Assembly: GCA_019426215.1 (NCBI GenBank)
Contig: CM033394.1
Location: 36,516,423-36,580,422 of the forward strand
Direction of reading: 5' to 3'
Source of the DNA: Buddleja alternifolia
Lineage: Eukaryota; Streptophyta; Magnoliopsida; Lamiales; Scrophulariaceae
DNA: 64,000 nt
The position numbers were made by a program, and so were the translations under genes. The notes beneath the pieces were generated by a model. That model was given only the letters and a program-made list of their open reading frames with translations, did not search any database and was not told the DNA's origin. This document shows positions 23,754 through 35,352 of the stretch, piece after piece. Within the stretch, counting starts at the first letter, position 1; each line of letters opens with the position of its first letter.

Positions 23754-25494
23754 GGCCTTGGTAGCTTTCTCAGTCGTTAGGCTCTTTTATGTTATCACCC
23801 ATCGGGTTTTATTCTCTCGCACTATCTTTATGCTGTATTTTGTTTTAACAATTGTAACACTTATTTTTCTTCGCCCATGGCTTAACGAATATTTTTTCTC
23901 TTGGCATATTGCCTCTTGAGGATTATTTCACGAGTTTCATCTTTGGATCCGCTGATCTTTGGTACTTGTAGTTGTCTCACCGTTGGTGATTTCTTCTTAC
24001 TGCTTCAACAGTTAGCTACTCTAATAGTTAGCTACTTGTCCATATTTTTGATATTTTCATTGCTCACTGCTTTAACAGTTAGCTACTTGGCTATATTTTC
24101 CCCCGTATGCCCCCTACTCCTTAATTGTGCTATTCAAATTTAGGATTAAGTGACCATATAGAAAGGGAGTTAGAAAATATTTGCTTTTCTTGACATGTAG
24201 TCATTGTCGGCTGGTACTTTTCTTGCTACTACTCACTCCCTATTCTACCCATTGGGGAGTAGATGTGCAATTAGTAACGAAATAATTGGCACGTGGTGCC
24301 TTGACTATTTCGTATTGGAATTTATCCTAGGGGGCTTAGATAGCTACTAATTTCACGCGTTGGGAGCATGAAGTGAAGTTGAATGTTTGGCTAATCACAT
24401 CTTTCTTGCTATCTCCTTGGTGTTTGGTAACAGCAGTTGGAGCAGCGATGTCTATTTGCATTATATTTACTTAGTTGAAAGAGCAACACGGTTTGTGATG
24501 TTGGTGGTCACTCATTATTATGGGCTTGATTGCCTTTTAATTGTTCATATGAGTGACATGGTTTGTGTTACCAGCGGTCACTTGTTAATGGGGCATGGAT
24601 GTCTCTAGTTTGTTCACAATCTCAATCATTAACCTTTATGGGAGTGGGGAGACCTTTTGTAAGTCCTCAACCTCTCTCGATATTATTGGAGGGATTATGG
24701 GGTGGCCCATCCTCAGTTGAGTCAGAAGCAGCTCAGGGGATTTTTATGGTGCCACCCATATTGACCTCGAGTGGGGTCACGGGTAATACTTATAACGCCT
24801 CAAGCGGGAGCTTGCCTAGCTCCCAGGGGTCATATTTATATTTTTGGTCCTTCCCTTATATGGGTGGAGCAATTAACCATTTAAAGTTATAACATAACAA
24901 TGGTGACACGAGCATTTAAGTATTCGTTTGATCGGTGGCAAAAAATTATCAAGTGTCGCCACAATTATCATGGCAATTCACGGAATAGAAAAAATAAACT
25001 AAGTATTGAACCCTTATAATAGCCTCAGTCGGAGGTAGTAACTCCGAGGGGCTTTGGTTTGCTATCCGACCATGACTTAAAAATAACGTTCAACATAGGT
25101 AAAGAACAAGGGTGCTTATTAGACTTAGCCAAATTATTCAATCGTCCATGCAGGGAATAACCAGGAAGAAACAGAGGGTGCACGCAGGCACCTTAAATAA
25201 CAATGGTTGCGGGTGCATTTAGGCACCTCAAAACTCAAATAAACACTTGGCTCATGGTCAACATGATATTGTCTTAAAGTCGAATACGTAATAAATGGTG
25301 ATTGATTGGTTACCTTTGGAAGCCACAAGGGGCTTAGTACTCTATCACTGTTGAGTCGGGGGAGTGATTCCCCGTGCTGTTCATACCTTCCATGGGATTC
25401 TCAGCTAGTAAGTGGACGTATAAGAGCAACTGCTGAGTTATCTGGGCTTTGCCCCCGAGCAATTGTCCACCATTGATATCATGTTGATTGCCAC
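23754..25494. other. Gypsy-2 internal region without pol
   Basis: This is where RT, RNase H and integrase would lie. No such motifs were seen on either strand. It includes repeats of AGTTAGCTACT (about 24009-24095), probably 3' UTR sequence of the + strand gene, and otherwise nothing recognisable. Confidence 0.6.
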
Positions 25495-25998
25495 TTACTT
25501 CCCTTTGTCCTCAGGGTCCTTGTCACCATGTTTCTTCTTGGGTTTCTTCAGCGCGTTCGCATAACATTCCCTTGCCACGTTAATATCCCCCGTTGCTTCT
25601 CCCACTCCCTTGAGGGTGGGGAACTTAATCTTCATGTGGAAAGCCGAGATGACTGCTTGGAATAAGTTCAAGCCCGACCTCCCTAATATGACGTTGTAGT
25701 TGGAGGGGGCTTTGACCACTAGGAACTTGACCATTTTAGTGGAGCATGTGGGATAGACGCCCAGAGAGATGGGGATAGATACTTCCCCTAAGGCTTCTGC
25801 AGTCTCACCCGTGAATCCCATAAGAGAAGTGTTGACTGTTTGAAGCTGGGCATTGCCTACCCCCAGTTGAGTAAAGGCATTGTAGAATATTATGTCTGCT
25901 GAACTCCTACTATCGAATAACACTTTTTTCACCCAGAAGTTCGAGATGGTTGCGGAGATCACCAACGCGTCATTTACCAGGGGGATGTCATCTCCCAC
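25495..25998 (-). pseudogene. Gypsy-2 aspartic protease
   Basis: A 167-aa minus-strand frame in the same phase as the central gag frame, after a gap of about 165 bp containing a stop. It has VLFDSRSSADIIFYNAF, where the usual D-S-G triad is now D-S-R, and the family-typical APSNYNVILGRSGLN. The Gly to Arg change in the catalytic loop would be expected to inactivate it. It ends in a lysine-rich tail (KKPKKKHGDKDPEDKGK), and no RT follows, unlike a complete Gypsy pol. Confidence 0.85.
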
Positions 25999-26163
25999 AT
26001 CTTGCTGCCCAAACTTTATGGTGGGACTGTTGGATCCTATTTGATTGAGTTGTCCTCCAGGGGGGAGCTTAATGCATGCAGCCCTGTAGCTGCCCCTTAT
26101 CGAGGCTTATTTCGAGTTCACCGAATCGCCTCTAGCTGGGCCTCCCAAAATCACCCCTATGAT

Positions 26164-27950
26164 TTAATTTATCGGGCTATTGTCCATTTTCGAGTTCACT
26201 GTCCGGGTGTTACTCTTGTCTCCATCTCTACCCCTCGGTCTTTGGGGTGTCTGAACGGTTACCTCTGATGGGGCAATCACCTCTTGTAGGTAGCCTCTTT
26301 TGATCAACTTTTCTATCTCCACTTGAAGGTGATGGCACTCCTTCGTCGTGTGACCTTTATCACGATGGAACCTACAATACTTCTTGGACTTGAGGCGGCT
26401 GAGACTATCTCTCATCTTCTTTGGCCAAGAGACTATGACTTGCTGTTCAACTATGGCCAGGACTTGCTCCCTTGAAAGGATGAGTGAAGTACACTTAGCA
26501 AACCCCGAAGGGGGCATAGGCTTTCTCTCTTTAGCCTTCGACAACTTGTCTTCGTCTCTGACTTTTATCTTGTTGCCTCCATTTTCATTCTTCAGTGACC
26601 CGACGGTCTCTTCAATCCTTATGTATTTTTCAACTCTAGCCAGCAACTTTACCATGGTTGATGGGGGCTTCCCAGCAATCGATTCCTTGAACCTACTATT
26701 ACGTAAGTTCCTTTGCATAATGCCTGACAACAACTCGTGATTAACATGCAGTACTTCTAACACCGCGTTGGAGAAGTGCCTCACATAATCCGTCAAAAAT
26801 TCTCCGTCCTTTTGCACCACTGTAAACAAGAAAGATGCTGTCTTGGGGTATTTCTTGTTCATGGAGAAGTGGTTGTGAAAGCGCCTAGTCAGCGTGTTGA
26901 AATCAGTAATAGTGCTTGCTGGTAACCTATTAAACCAACTTAATGCCTTTCCCGAAAGGGTGGTTCGGAAGATTTTGTAGTATGCTACGTTGCTGACATC
27001 GTACATATCAGCCTTTGCGTTGAACTTGTCAACATATTCTTGAGGGTCTCCATCTCCCTCATACTCACTCAAGTGTGGAATTTTAAGCCCTGGGGGCAAA
27101 TATTAAGCTAATATCGTTGAACAGAAAGGGCTTTTCTTCGAAGGGGCCACTGCCAATGGCACCAATTACATGCCTCCATACCTCCCGTAGTCTTCCGGGC
27201 TCTTATCACGGCGAGGCTCAAACCTTCTTTGACCTTCACACCTTGGCAAGACCTCCTCGGGGGTCACCGAAACGTGACCTCAGCGCGAAGACCTGGGAGG
27301 CATTGGCCTTCTATCTCTACCTCTTAGTGGACTTTCAGGGGGTGAGGCCACACTGTTCCTTTCTTCTCTAGCAGCGCCATTCACCGGGGATTTGGATCGC
27401 TTCAAACCAATCCCACCGGGGGTCAGAGATTCTTGACCTCGGTGGGGGGATTGACCTCGATGATGGCGACTCTTTTCACGAGTCTCAGTACCCCTGCGAA
27501 TAGATGGAGGGGGTGGTTCTTGCAACCCCTACTCGCGGGGATGGAGAGCCTCCGGACGACTTCTCTCATGAGGTCATGCTCCTTGCTAGCTGTTGGACCT
27601 TGTGGTGCCGGGGAAGGATGTGCCCGGGCGTATTGCTGAACGGCCCTCGCCGCTGCTCTCATAGAGGCACTTTCTACCAGAGCAAGCAGCGCCTCTTGGG
27701 TGATCTCGAACACCCTGAAAGCAGGTGGTGGGATCACCGCTGGTATCGCAGGTGGTGCATTTTGCTCACTGATCGTGGGTGCTACTTCCAGATCCTCACC
27801 ATCAGCTGGATCGTTGGGGGAATTTTCTTCCGCCATCGGATGGCCGGGCCGATTCTCAGATACGGGGTTAGGAGTTTCCTCAGCAGCAGGTGGATGATGT
27901 TGGCTGGTCATTCTATCTCCAGTAGTTCGAGCTTGTGACCTAGTTTGCAT
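26164..27950 (-). pseudogene. Gypsy-2 gag
   Basis: The likely start is the ATG at 27950 (MQTRSQARTTGDR), just after the primer site. The frame that opens further upstream inside the LTR is not a real start. The N-terminal part is proline- and acid-rich. A frameshift near 27430-27520 leads to a basic segment (27525-27280, PPRSSR), and a stop precedes the 311-aa capsid-nucleocapsid frame (27099-26164). That frame carries LSEYEGDGDPQEYVDKF, ALSWFNRLP, RRFHNHFSMN and a zinc-knuckle-like YCRFHRDKGHTTKEC. Size and motifs fit a plant Gypsy gag. Only the central 311-aa frame is long and clean. Confidence 0.88.
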
Positions 27951-27975
27951 ACTCAGTGGCTGAAACACTGTTACC

Positions 27976-27990
27976 ACAGACGGCGCCAAT
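27976..27990 (-). other. Gypsy-2 primer-binding site
   Basis: TGGCGCCGTCTGTGG on the minus strand lies next to the 5' LTR. This is a common plant Gypsy primer-site sequence. Confidence 0.85.
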
Positions 27991-27991
27991 C

Positions 27992-28498
27992 TGATGATGG
28001 TAAAAATCGTCACACAGTGATTGTCACATGATGGACCATGTGGAGTAAGGGAACCAATCCAACTCACGACAAACTAGGTTAAGGTTTGGTTAAGTTATAG
28101 ACTGCACTCGGTTACTTCGAGTTGCCTACGTACCCAAGGTATGTGGGATCAAGTCAGTTCGTAGTTCTTTTGTGGGGTTACTCTCAACAGTCAGTGAATT
28201 TTTACTGGGGGAGTAGATAATGAGCCTCTCCCAGCTCCTCTAAGGTATATATAGGGAGCTGGTAGTGGGCTACATGCCATGGGTTTAATTTAATTAATAA
28301 CTCATTAGATTTAATCTCCTTAATATTATGGTCTTTTAGAATAATAATACGACTCAATTATCTTTGGTGGGTCTTCCGCCCTTTTTAAGCTTGCATGACG
28401 GGTTATCTACGGATGCTAACCCACGGGTGGCGACCTGACCCAACCTGGGGACACGTGTAATTACTATAATGCCCTCAGGTATTTTTTAGTGCACATCA
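27992..28498 (-). repeat. Gypsy-2 5' LTR
   Basis: Starts TGATGTGCAC and ends CCATCATCA on the minus strand; 507 bp. It contains GGTATATATAGGGAGCTGG, shared with the partner LTR. Confidence 0.9.
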
Positions 28499-29407
28499 AC
28501 ATATAACATTCACTAAATATTCTTGATAGTGGTAGCGTAGAATTCAGACCTCCTAGCTTAGGTAGATGATACTTAACAAGACATAAGCAAACTCTGTTTA
28601 CATGTAAAGGGCAAAAAGGTAAGTTTATAGTATATCTTCACATCCTCAATATTTCAAAAGTTTGACCAGTAAAAATCAAGGACATTTTTTATGCATTTAT
28701 AGTTTCGGAACCTAAATACGAGTAAGTGAATAGTTCAGAAGTATAAAATGTATTTTCACCTAATATAAATTATATATTTTATTTTTTAACATAAAATATA
28801 AATGTCTATGTTATTTTAAAATTTTGGAAAATTATTGAAAAAAGATACCGAACATTACTTTTATTTGGAAGGGGGCAAAAAAAAACAAAACAAACAAAGC
28901 GTTCAATTTTTCAACCAACTACTGCTGAATCAATCGTGTTATGGTTAGAAAATTCCAAGGCTTATTAGTCACTTGTACTGACTTATGACCCAGAAAAATT
29001 ACATTCAACAAAGCCCACTGTCTATATAAAAGTTTTGTTAAGAAATTCATAGGGTGTCACTATTAATTTATTTTCTTTTGTTTGTTATTATTATTATTAT
29101 TATTTTTTTGCCTACTACAGTTTCCAGGCTTTGTCTGATTAATCTGTTGATCGGCCCGAGTCGCTAACCTGATTTATTGGGTGAGTCTCCCAATGAAAAT
29201 AATTGCATACACAAAAATTCAAATTCAAAACCTTATTTAAATAAAATTGAGCTGCTTACCACTCGAACCAACCCTTATTAATTTTTGTTTGTTATTCAAT
29301 GAATTGAAAACTCACCATTTTTCCTTTAAACAAATGACAAAAATCATTAATTATACCCTCTACTCCTCCCTATATCATTCATTAGCTACCACCAGTCTCT
29401 AGTCTCC

Positions 29408-29440
<33 letters not shown>

Positions 29441-29491
29441 TACACTTCCGCATTTGTTGGATTCATTCATTCTCTCCCTGAAGTGTAAGAA
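28499..29491 (+). promoter_or_regulatory. Upstream region of the Sec14-like gene
   Basis: An AT-rich region before the gene. TATATAAA at 29023-29030 is one possible TATA box, but it lies far from the ATG. CCCTATATCATTCATTAGC (about 29369-29387) is nearer. A CT microsatellite (about 29407-29441) and an ATT run (about 29084-29105) precede the start codon. Pyrimidine-rich CT tracts are common near plant transcription starts. The true start site is not determined. Confidence 0.4.
29407..29441 (+). repeat. CT microsatellite in the probable 5' UTR
   Basis: A CTCTCT run with one CCTC interruption, 50 bp before the ATG. Confidence 0.85.
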
Positions 29492-30825
29492 ATGGACGAA
29501 ATTCAAGAATTGGCAGTAGCCCAGATGAGAAGATCAGTTCACATGCTTGGTTCTTCCACTGAGGTAACCTTTCAATCTTCATCTTTTTTTAATTTTTTTT
29601 TAATTTTTTGAAGAGCAGAAATAATAATTATAATTACAAATTTTTGCAGAAGTATAGAGACCCAACTCTGCTGAGGTTCTTGATTGCGAGATCAATGGAG
29701 GTAGAGAAGGCTGCAAAGATGTTTGTGCAGTGGCAGAAATGGAGGGCTTCTTTTGTGCCCCTCAATTACATCCCTGACTCTGAAGTTGAAGATGAGTTAA
29801 AATCAGAAAAAATTTATTTACAGGGTTTATCAAGAAAAGGCCACCCTGTGTTGGTAATCAAAGGCAACAAGCATCTACCTGCTAAGGATCAACTCCAATT
29901 CAAGAGTAATATATATACATACATATATATATATATATGTATATATATGAATATATGTACATACATATACATATATACTCATACATATACATATTCTAAG
30001 TTTATTATTTCATATTTATTCAAGTAGCAATATTATTCTCAAAGGGGAAATTACACACAGACCGCTCACTTATTAGATGATTCAAAAAGAAAAAGAGAAA
30101 AAAAACAAGACCCCTCAATTATTGTATAATTACCAAACAAACCCTTCACTTATCTAAAATTACAAACACACTCCCTCAGGAATCTATTTATCCGATTTAC
30201 ATATAAGATCTACAATGGGTAATGGGTAAAATTGTAAGAAATAGCATGAGGGAGAAATTACAAACAAACCTCTCACTTATTGCATAATTACCAAAAAAGA
30301 CCCTTCACTTATCTAAAATTACAATCACACTCCTTTAATGGGTCTATGTAAAATTGTAAGAAATGCTTTCACATGAAGGGGACTTTTATGTATTTTTTTT
30401 AAAAAATGAGGGTTTCTTTGGTAATTGCACAATAAGTAAAGGGTCAGTGTGTAATTTAACCTATTAGTTTCTGTGGTAGTTTAAAAATCAATTGTGGTTT
30501 TGAATTTTGATTTAGTTCTTATATTCCATGCTTGAGTTTTTGAATGATTTCTTTTGTTAGTTTTTTGTTATTCAAGTTTAATGGGCCGCTGCAGATTACA
30601 TAATCTTTTTCACGAGGAAAAATGTTAATTATTAAAAGTTAATTGTTTGGATAATCTGAAGTTTATTAATTATTTGTGTACTGACTTTTTTAGCATGGGA
30701 CCATTGACCATTGAAGTTTTATTAATTATTTGTGTACCTTTTTGATTATGATAGCCGTCCATGATTAGTCAATATTTACCACCTACTATTTATGTTTTAA
30801 TTAGGATGTCATTTGTAAATTAGTT

Positions 30826-30858
<33 letters not shown>

Positions 30859-32994
30859 GAATATATGATGCATATGTCTGTGTAGGACTAGCTTGGTTAA
30901 TTCATTAACCGTATGCCGGGTTTTTGAAACAGTGATGTGGTATGATTCTGTTCATTGATCGAACGTATGGTAGAGAGTAGACTTCATTTATGAGTTAGGC
31001 GGGCGTCATAGTATGTTCTTACTAAAATAAAATTGACATACGGAACTTAACACGTGCTGCTAAGGCGTATCCTGTTTCCTTTTGGATTATCATTCACATG
31101 AAATGTCCTTTTGTAAACATTATGCTTATATGCTGAATGCTTAAAGAAATCACTTACCTTGTCCGATTATAGCAAGTTAGACTAAATTTGTGCAGTCGAT
31201 GAAAAAAAATTCAAAGTTTAGTTTTTAATGGGAATGAGTTACAATATCAAAATTTTAGTTTGCTCATCCGATTTTTTTTTTCACGGTGCAGAATTTGTGG
31301 TTCATCTACTGGATAAAACCATTGCAAGGTATAGTTTTATCTCGACTCTTTGGTGATTCAGTTGCAGATTTGGTAATTGCATTGTGTAGGAAAGACTGAA
31401 AATCAAAATTGTGTTAACTATTCAAAATAAAAAATGAGAAGAAAAGGGCAATGCTATCTATATTTACTCTTGACGTTCTTCACAAAAATGATTACTCTTA
31501 AGGAGTAACTTTTGACGATGTGTAAGAAACTAGGGAGTTTTCAACTACCGCTTGCCACTAGTTTGTTTGCAGCGGTTGATAACTCTTAACGATGCCTGAA
31601 TTACATTCTTTAACTTGATTATCTTCTTTTTTCTTTTTTGGTTTGGCTCTTTGTTGGATTATTGATGCATTCCAAATTAGCGCTTTTAATTTTGAAATGC
31701 TTTAATACAGCGTTGGCCATAATATTTACTTCCTTATTTCCACAAAAGTTGTCGCTTTTTTCGACACGTTAGATACATAATATTCTCAGAAATGTGTGCA
31801 AGATTTGCATGCGAAAGCCTAAATCCTTTCGATGCTGAGAAAGTTGAGGTATCCTAATCTAATCATGAACTCCATCTGGCCGTTGAATAAACAATATATA
31901 AATATGTTAATATATATATATATATATATATATTATATTCAAGTAATGTAATCTGTGATGGAGCAGGATTGCTCAATCATGATAATAATCTTATTGATAA
32001 GTCATTCATATCTTCTGCTCTGAAAAAACAAGGTTTCTATTTTCTAAGACTTGTGTCGGCTGATTTCAGTTCTTTTAGAGGCAAAGAAATAGGAAACGAA
32101 AAGCTGATAGGCGTTCTTGATCTGAAACAAATTTCCTACAAAAACGTGGATGCTCGTGCTCTGATCACTGGTTTTCAGTTCTTACAAGTAAGTAATCCAA
32201 ATTTTATAGTTGTTTCAAAAAGCAAATCTTAGTGAAAACTAGAAGTTATCGTCAATGACTTGCTATACTTACATTGAATATTCTTGTGTTGATAGGCATA
32301 TTATCCTGAGCGCTTAGCTAAGTGCTACATAATCCACATGCCCCGTTTTTTCGTGACTGTTTGGAAATTTGTTTCACGCTTTCTTGAGAAAGCTACATTA
32401 GAAAAGGTATATAATACGGTATACAGATCTCTTATGGGATATACTTCATTACCAACTCTCGTATATTTGGTATATCATGATGACGTCATTTTATATTCTC
32501 TTTAAATGCATAATCCATATGGCTGGAAAATTATAATTCAACTTATTCGCCGTAAAAGAGTATAAGCTTTTGACAAATAAGGAAATTTCTAATATACACC
32601 AAGTGTTGAACATTAAAGGGTTTGGATTATGCCACATAAGACATATTTCATGCGCTAATGTGGCATAATCTGAACCCTTTGGTGTATTCAATATAGGGTG
32701 CATGCAAGAATTTTCTGACAAAAAGACTAGCAAGATAAGAATTATGATAACTTTTCAATCAATGTTCTTTTCTTTCTTTTCCTTTTTCGTTTCAAGAATT
32801 CGTATGTTAAACTCTTGTGTTGTTGACAAATGATCCAGATTGTGATTGTGTCGAAAGAAGAGGAAAGACGAGAGTTCGTTAGGGATGTTGGTGAAGAAGC
32901 GTTGCCAGAAGAGTATGGTGGCCAAGCCAAACTTGTCCTTCTTCAAAATGTTGTACTAACACCACCGTCGGGGACTAATTCCTCGACTTCATAG
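29492..32994 (+). CDS. Sec14-like CRAL-TRIO lipid-transfer protein
   Basis: Six exons join to 249 codons plus TAG: 29492-29563, 29650-29905, 31292-31328, 32070-32187, 32296-32406 and 32839-32994. All introns are GT-AG and phases agree throughout. The protein starts MDEIQELAVAQMRRSV, then has a CRAL-TRIO N-terminal segment (DPTLLRFLIARSMEVEKAAK, about residues 28-47; WQKWRASFVP). The Sec14 lipid-binding domain follows, with FKKFVVHLLDKT, GVLDLKQISYKNVDARALIT, YYPERLAKCYIIHMPRFF and LPEEYGG. This is the size of small plant Sec14-like proteins without extra domains. The family binds and exchanges phosphoinositides or other lipids at membranes; the ligand here is unknown. No signal peptide or membrane segment is seen. 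Every exon is intact, so this is probably a working gene. Confidence 0.93.
29906..31291 (+). other. Intron 2 of the Sec14-like gene (MITE and microsatellites)
   Basis: A 1386-bp intron. It holds TA/CATA microsatellites (about 29908-29995 and 30826-30856) and a MITE-like insertion (30055-30471). The reading frame that continues past the donor at 29905 into the microsatellite is only read-through. Confidence 0.85.
30055..30471. mobile_element. MITE-like insertion in intron 2
   Basis: The ends are imperfect inverted repeats: left AAATTACACACAGACC...CTCACTTATT and right, reversed, AAATTACACACTGACCC...TTACTTATT. Inside, a roughly 200-bp block containing TAATTACCAAA and CCCTTCACTTATCTAAAATT appears twice in tandem. 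No clear target duplication was found. Confidence 0.65.
31329..32069 (+). other. Intron 3 of the Sec14-like gene
   Basis: 741 bp with a TA microsatellite (about 31911-31934). An open stretch just before exon 4 (from about 31969) is in frame with it, so an alternative upstream acceptor such as GGAGCAG (31967) is conceivable. The acceptor at 32069 restores the family-conserved sequence and is preferred. Confidence 0.75.
32615..32680. repeat. Stem-loop in intron 5
   Basis: Arms 32615-32637 and 32658-32680 pair over 23 bp with two mismatches (AAAGGGTT..GATTATGCCACAT), with a 20-base loop. Weaker pairing extends outward (CACC/GGTG), as in a small MITE. Confidence 0.7.
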
Positions 32995-33301
32995 TGTGGT
33001 TCCATTGTTACCCGAATCCATGAAACTGATATTAAATACACTATTTCTCTATACATGGATTGAGAGTTTAAATAAAATAAGAAAAAGAGAGAGTGAAGAA
33101 GGCGACGAGGATGAAGGAAATGATGTATCAATCACACATTCACACTTATTTTAGCTGTATTTAATTATGCATATCAATGGGGATGAGTTATCATTTCTTT
33201 ATTATTGTCGAATGTGTAAAAGTAAAGGTTGAGTATTATATGTCAAATTTGCTTATCTGTGTTTCTGCTGTAATCAGCTTTGAAATTACTTAACCCCGAA
33301 A

Positions 33302-33307
33302 AATAAA
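33302..33307 (+). terminator. Possible poly(A) signal
   Basis: AATAAA about 310 bp after the stop codon of the Sec14-like gene. It is a plausible distance, but other AT-rich signals are possible. Confidence 0.35.
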
Positions 33308-33383
33308 CATGAAAAATCCCCTAGAAATTGTTAGATTTCTAAGTCCAAGGACAAATAGTCTTTTCGACTACATCAAGTATACT

Positions 33384-33950
33384 TGATGTGCGTTCAATTC
33401 ACATCAATAATATTTATATAATAATATATGGATAATTGAGTAATATATGATAATATATAAAACACAAAATATAAATGAACAGAAGATATAATATGGTTCG
33501 GTCGAATATGATCTACGTCCACGGGGGTGTAAAGTTCTTCTCCTTTACTATACTTTATAGTTATTTTACAATGAATGCCCCTCCTTCATTCATCTCTAGA
33601 TATTTATACAAGTTGTAGAGAATCTTTAATATGAAAGATAAATCAATGCTTGGTCTTCCTTCCTTAATAACATCTTCTTAATTAGGCTAAGATCTAATCA
33701 AGAGATTAAGCCTAATTAATTAGATATCTTAGGCTTGATCTCCTCGTCTTGTTATGGAAAGTCTTCTATTTAATTAGATTTTGTCTCCAGCCTTGCCATA
33801 TATAGATTTGACGTCAATCTGCTTTTCCAGGGGTCATGGGTTGGGTCGGCAACCTTCTAGAAGAATTCAGGTCCGCTTTCTCAATGAGTTTTAGTCTACT
33901 AAGTCTTGGTCTTGTCAACTTGACCTAAAGTCCAATTTCCACATACATCA
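33384..33950 (-). repeat. LTR in minus orientation, family shared with 52735-53167
   Basis: 567 bp with TGATGTATG...CGCACATCA termini on the minus strand. Purine-rich GTTGGTGGGATTAT lies just inside, like a polypurine tract. A diverged copy of about 420 bp lies at 52735-53167 in the same orientation, sharing for example AAATCAATGCTTGG and CCTTCTAGAAGAAT. The outer end overlaps an 18-bp palindrome (33371-33388). Confidence 0.7.
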
Positions 33951-35352
33951 ATAATCCCACCAACTCTGAAGTTTGATTTGTCAAACTGTGAGAGTTATAA
34001 AGAAAATGTGATAGAGGATCATCTGACATTGTTGCAAAGCTGCCCAGGCAAGCCTGCCTAAGCTGTTGAGCTAAAACGGCCTCTCCAGTTGGGTTTAGAA
34101 AACCCTAAATTTGATTGACTTTTGTACTTTACTCCTTTGAGTGTTTAAAACTCGAAACTCCATTCTTCAGAGGAGCCTACAAATTTGGCTCTTCTAGGAA
34201 TTTTAGCCATGGCGAACAAGATTCATCTGATTGGTCATGGCAATGGTCCGCTAGATGCTTTAGTGGTGATGTTACTTGCTGTATTGGAGGTGAATCCTCT
34301 TTCTTTCTCCTGGTCGGGCAAAAGACGAACCTGCACCTTAGCTTTGTGAAGCAGTGGTGGTTGCTTTCGTCTTAGGTTTTTCCGTAATTTTTTCTAACCT
34401 AACAAAGCTAGAACCTGCACTTCAGCTTTGCGAAGCAGCCAATAGTGTTTATTTTATCTTACTCTTGCCTTGGACAGAGGTCCAACTTATATTTCAGCTT
34501 TGCGGGGCAGCATGTGCTGCTCCTGCCATCCAAATAAGCGGAGCAACATAGGCTGCTCCTATCATCCAACTCTTCCAGCTTTATGTAGCAGCATGGGTTG
34601 TCTCCACTATCCAACTCTTCCAACAACTTCACAGCTGCTTGATAACACCTGCATACCTGGCTTGCCAACACCTTGATCCAACATCACTTGAGTGCCCTAA
34701 GTAGGGGCTTAAGAGATTTTACACCCAATTGCACTAAAAATGAAAATTCCATGGCAACATTTCAGCAAAACATCTTCTATCACAATTGAAATTTGATCTT
34801 ACATGGACAATAATCACCCAAGTAAATAGTGTCATTGCATATAACATAAATCATTTTAAATAAATAATACTTATTGGAAAAATATCCATTTATTTAACTT
34901 TTTTGTTATTTTATATTTTTACAAACATTATGAAAATATGCATATTTATATAAAAATAAAATTTCGTTGAATTTACAACACAAGCAGAATGTAGTTCTCA
35001 CCAAATTTGCTTAATTCAAGAAGGATCGTATCAATCATTGAGAAACTCTTTCCCCACTTTCTTTAGTAATAGTAAAAAGTTTTTAGTTACACAAGATTTT
35101 TTATCTCCACCAACTAAATATATAACAAAACTCTAAGAAATCTCAAATAGTGTAGATCGATTGAAAGCTCAAAAAGAATGAAATGAACAACAATACATAT
35201 TACAAATGTTATCTCATAAAGTGTAACATAATCATGTGTAGTAAAATTTATTCTAGCCCATTTTCAGGATAAGAATACCAAAGCAATACATACCTTTATC
35301 ATATATACACATATATGTATACGGATTTATAAGAATTAAAGAGAAGCATAGT
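33951..35352. other. Probable retroelement remnant and AT-rich DNA
   Basis: 33951-34740 is probably internal sequence of the element owning the LTR to the left, but no domain is readable on either strand. 34330-34660 has several imperfect copies of a module with CAGCTTTGCGAAGCAG and TCCAACTCTTCC. 34740-35352 is AT-rich with nothing recognised. Confidence 0.45.

Larger units (their letters stand above)
21653..28498 (-). mobile_element. Gypsy-2, pol-less Gypsy element with opposite-strand gene
   Basis: A 6.85-kb minus-strand element with two LTRs of exactly 507 bp (27992-28498 and 21653-22159), roughly 91% identical by eye with mostly transitions. It has an intact primer site TGGCGCCGTCTGTGG (27976-27990) and a polypurine tract AGTGGGGGGCATTG before the 3' LTR. 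Flanks GTATA/ACATA are only partly alike. Gag and protease are on the minus strand. No RT, RNase H or integrase is present in the remaining 3.3 kb; instead a spliced-looking gene lies on the + strand. I infer a non-autonomous, gag-bearing derivative (comparable to described TR-GAG-type elements) that would need enzymes from a relative. Confidence 0.88.

Noticed and set aside
29608..30027. Single-exon frame through exon 2 of the Sec14-like gene
   Set aside because: It reads through the splice donor at 29905 into a TA microsatellite; the spliced model restores the conserved protein.
34115..34676. Several overlapping 65-86-aa frames
   Set aside because: They overlap on both strands over imperfect short repeats; no domain or splice structure supports a gene.
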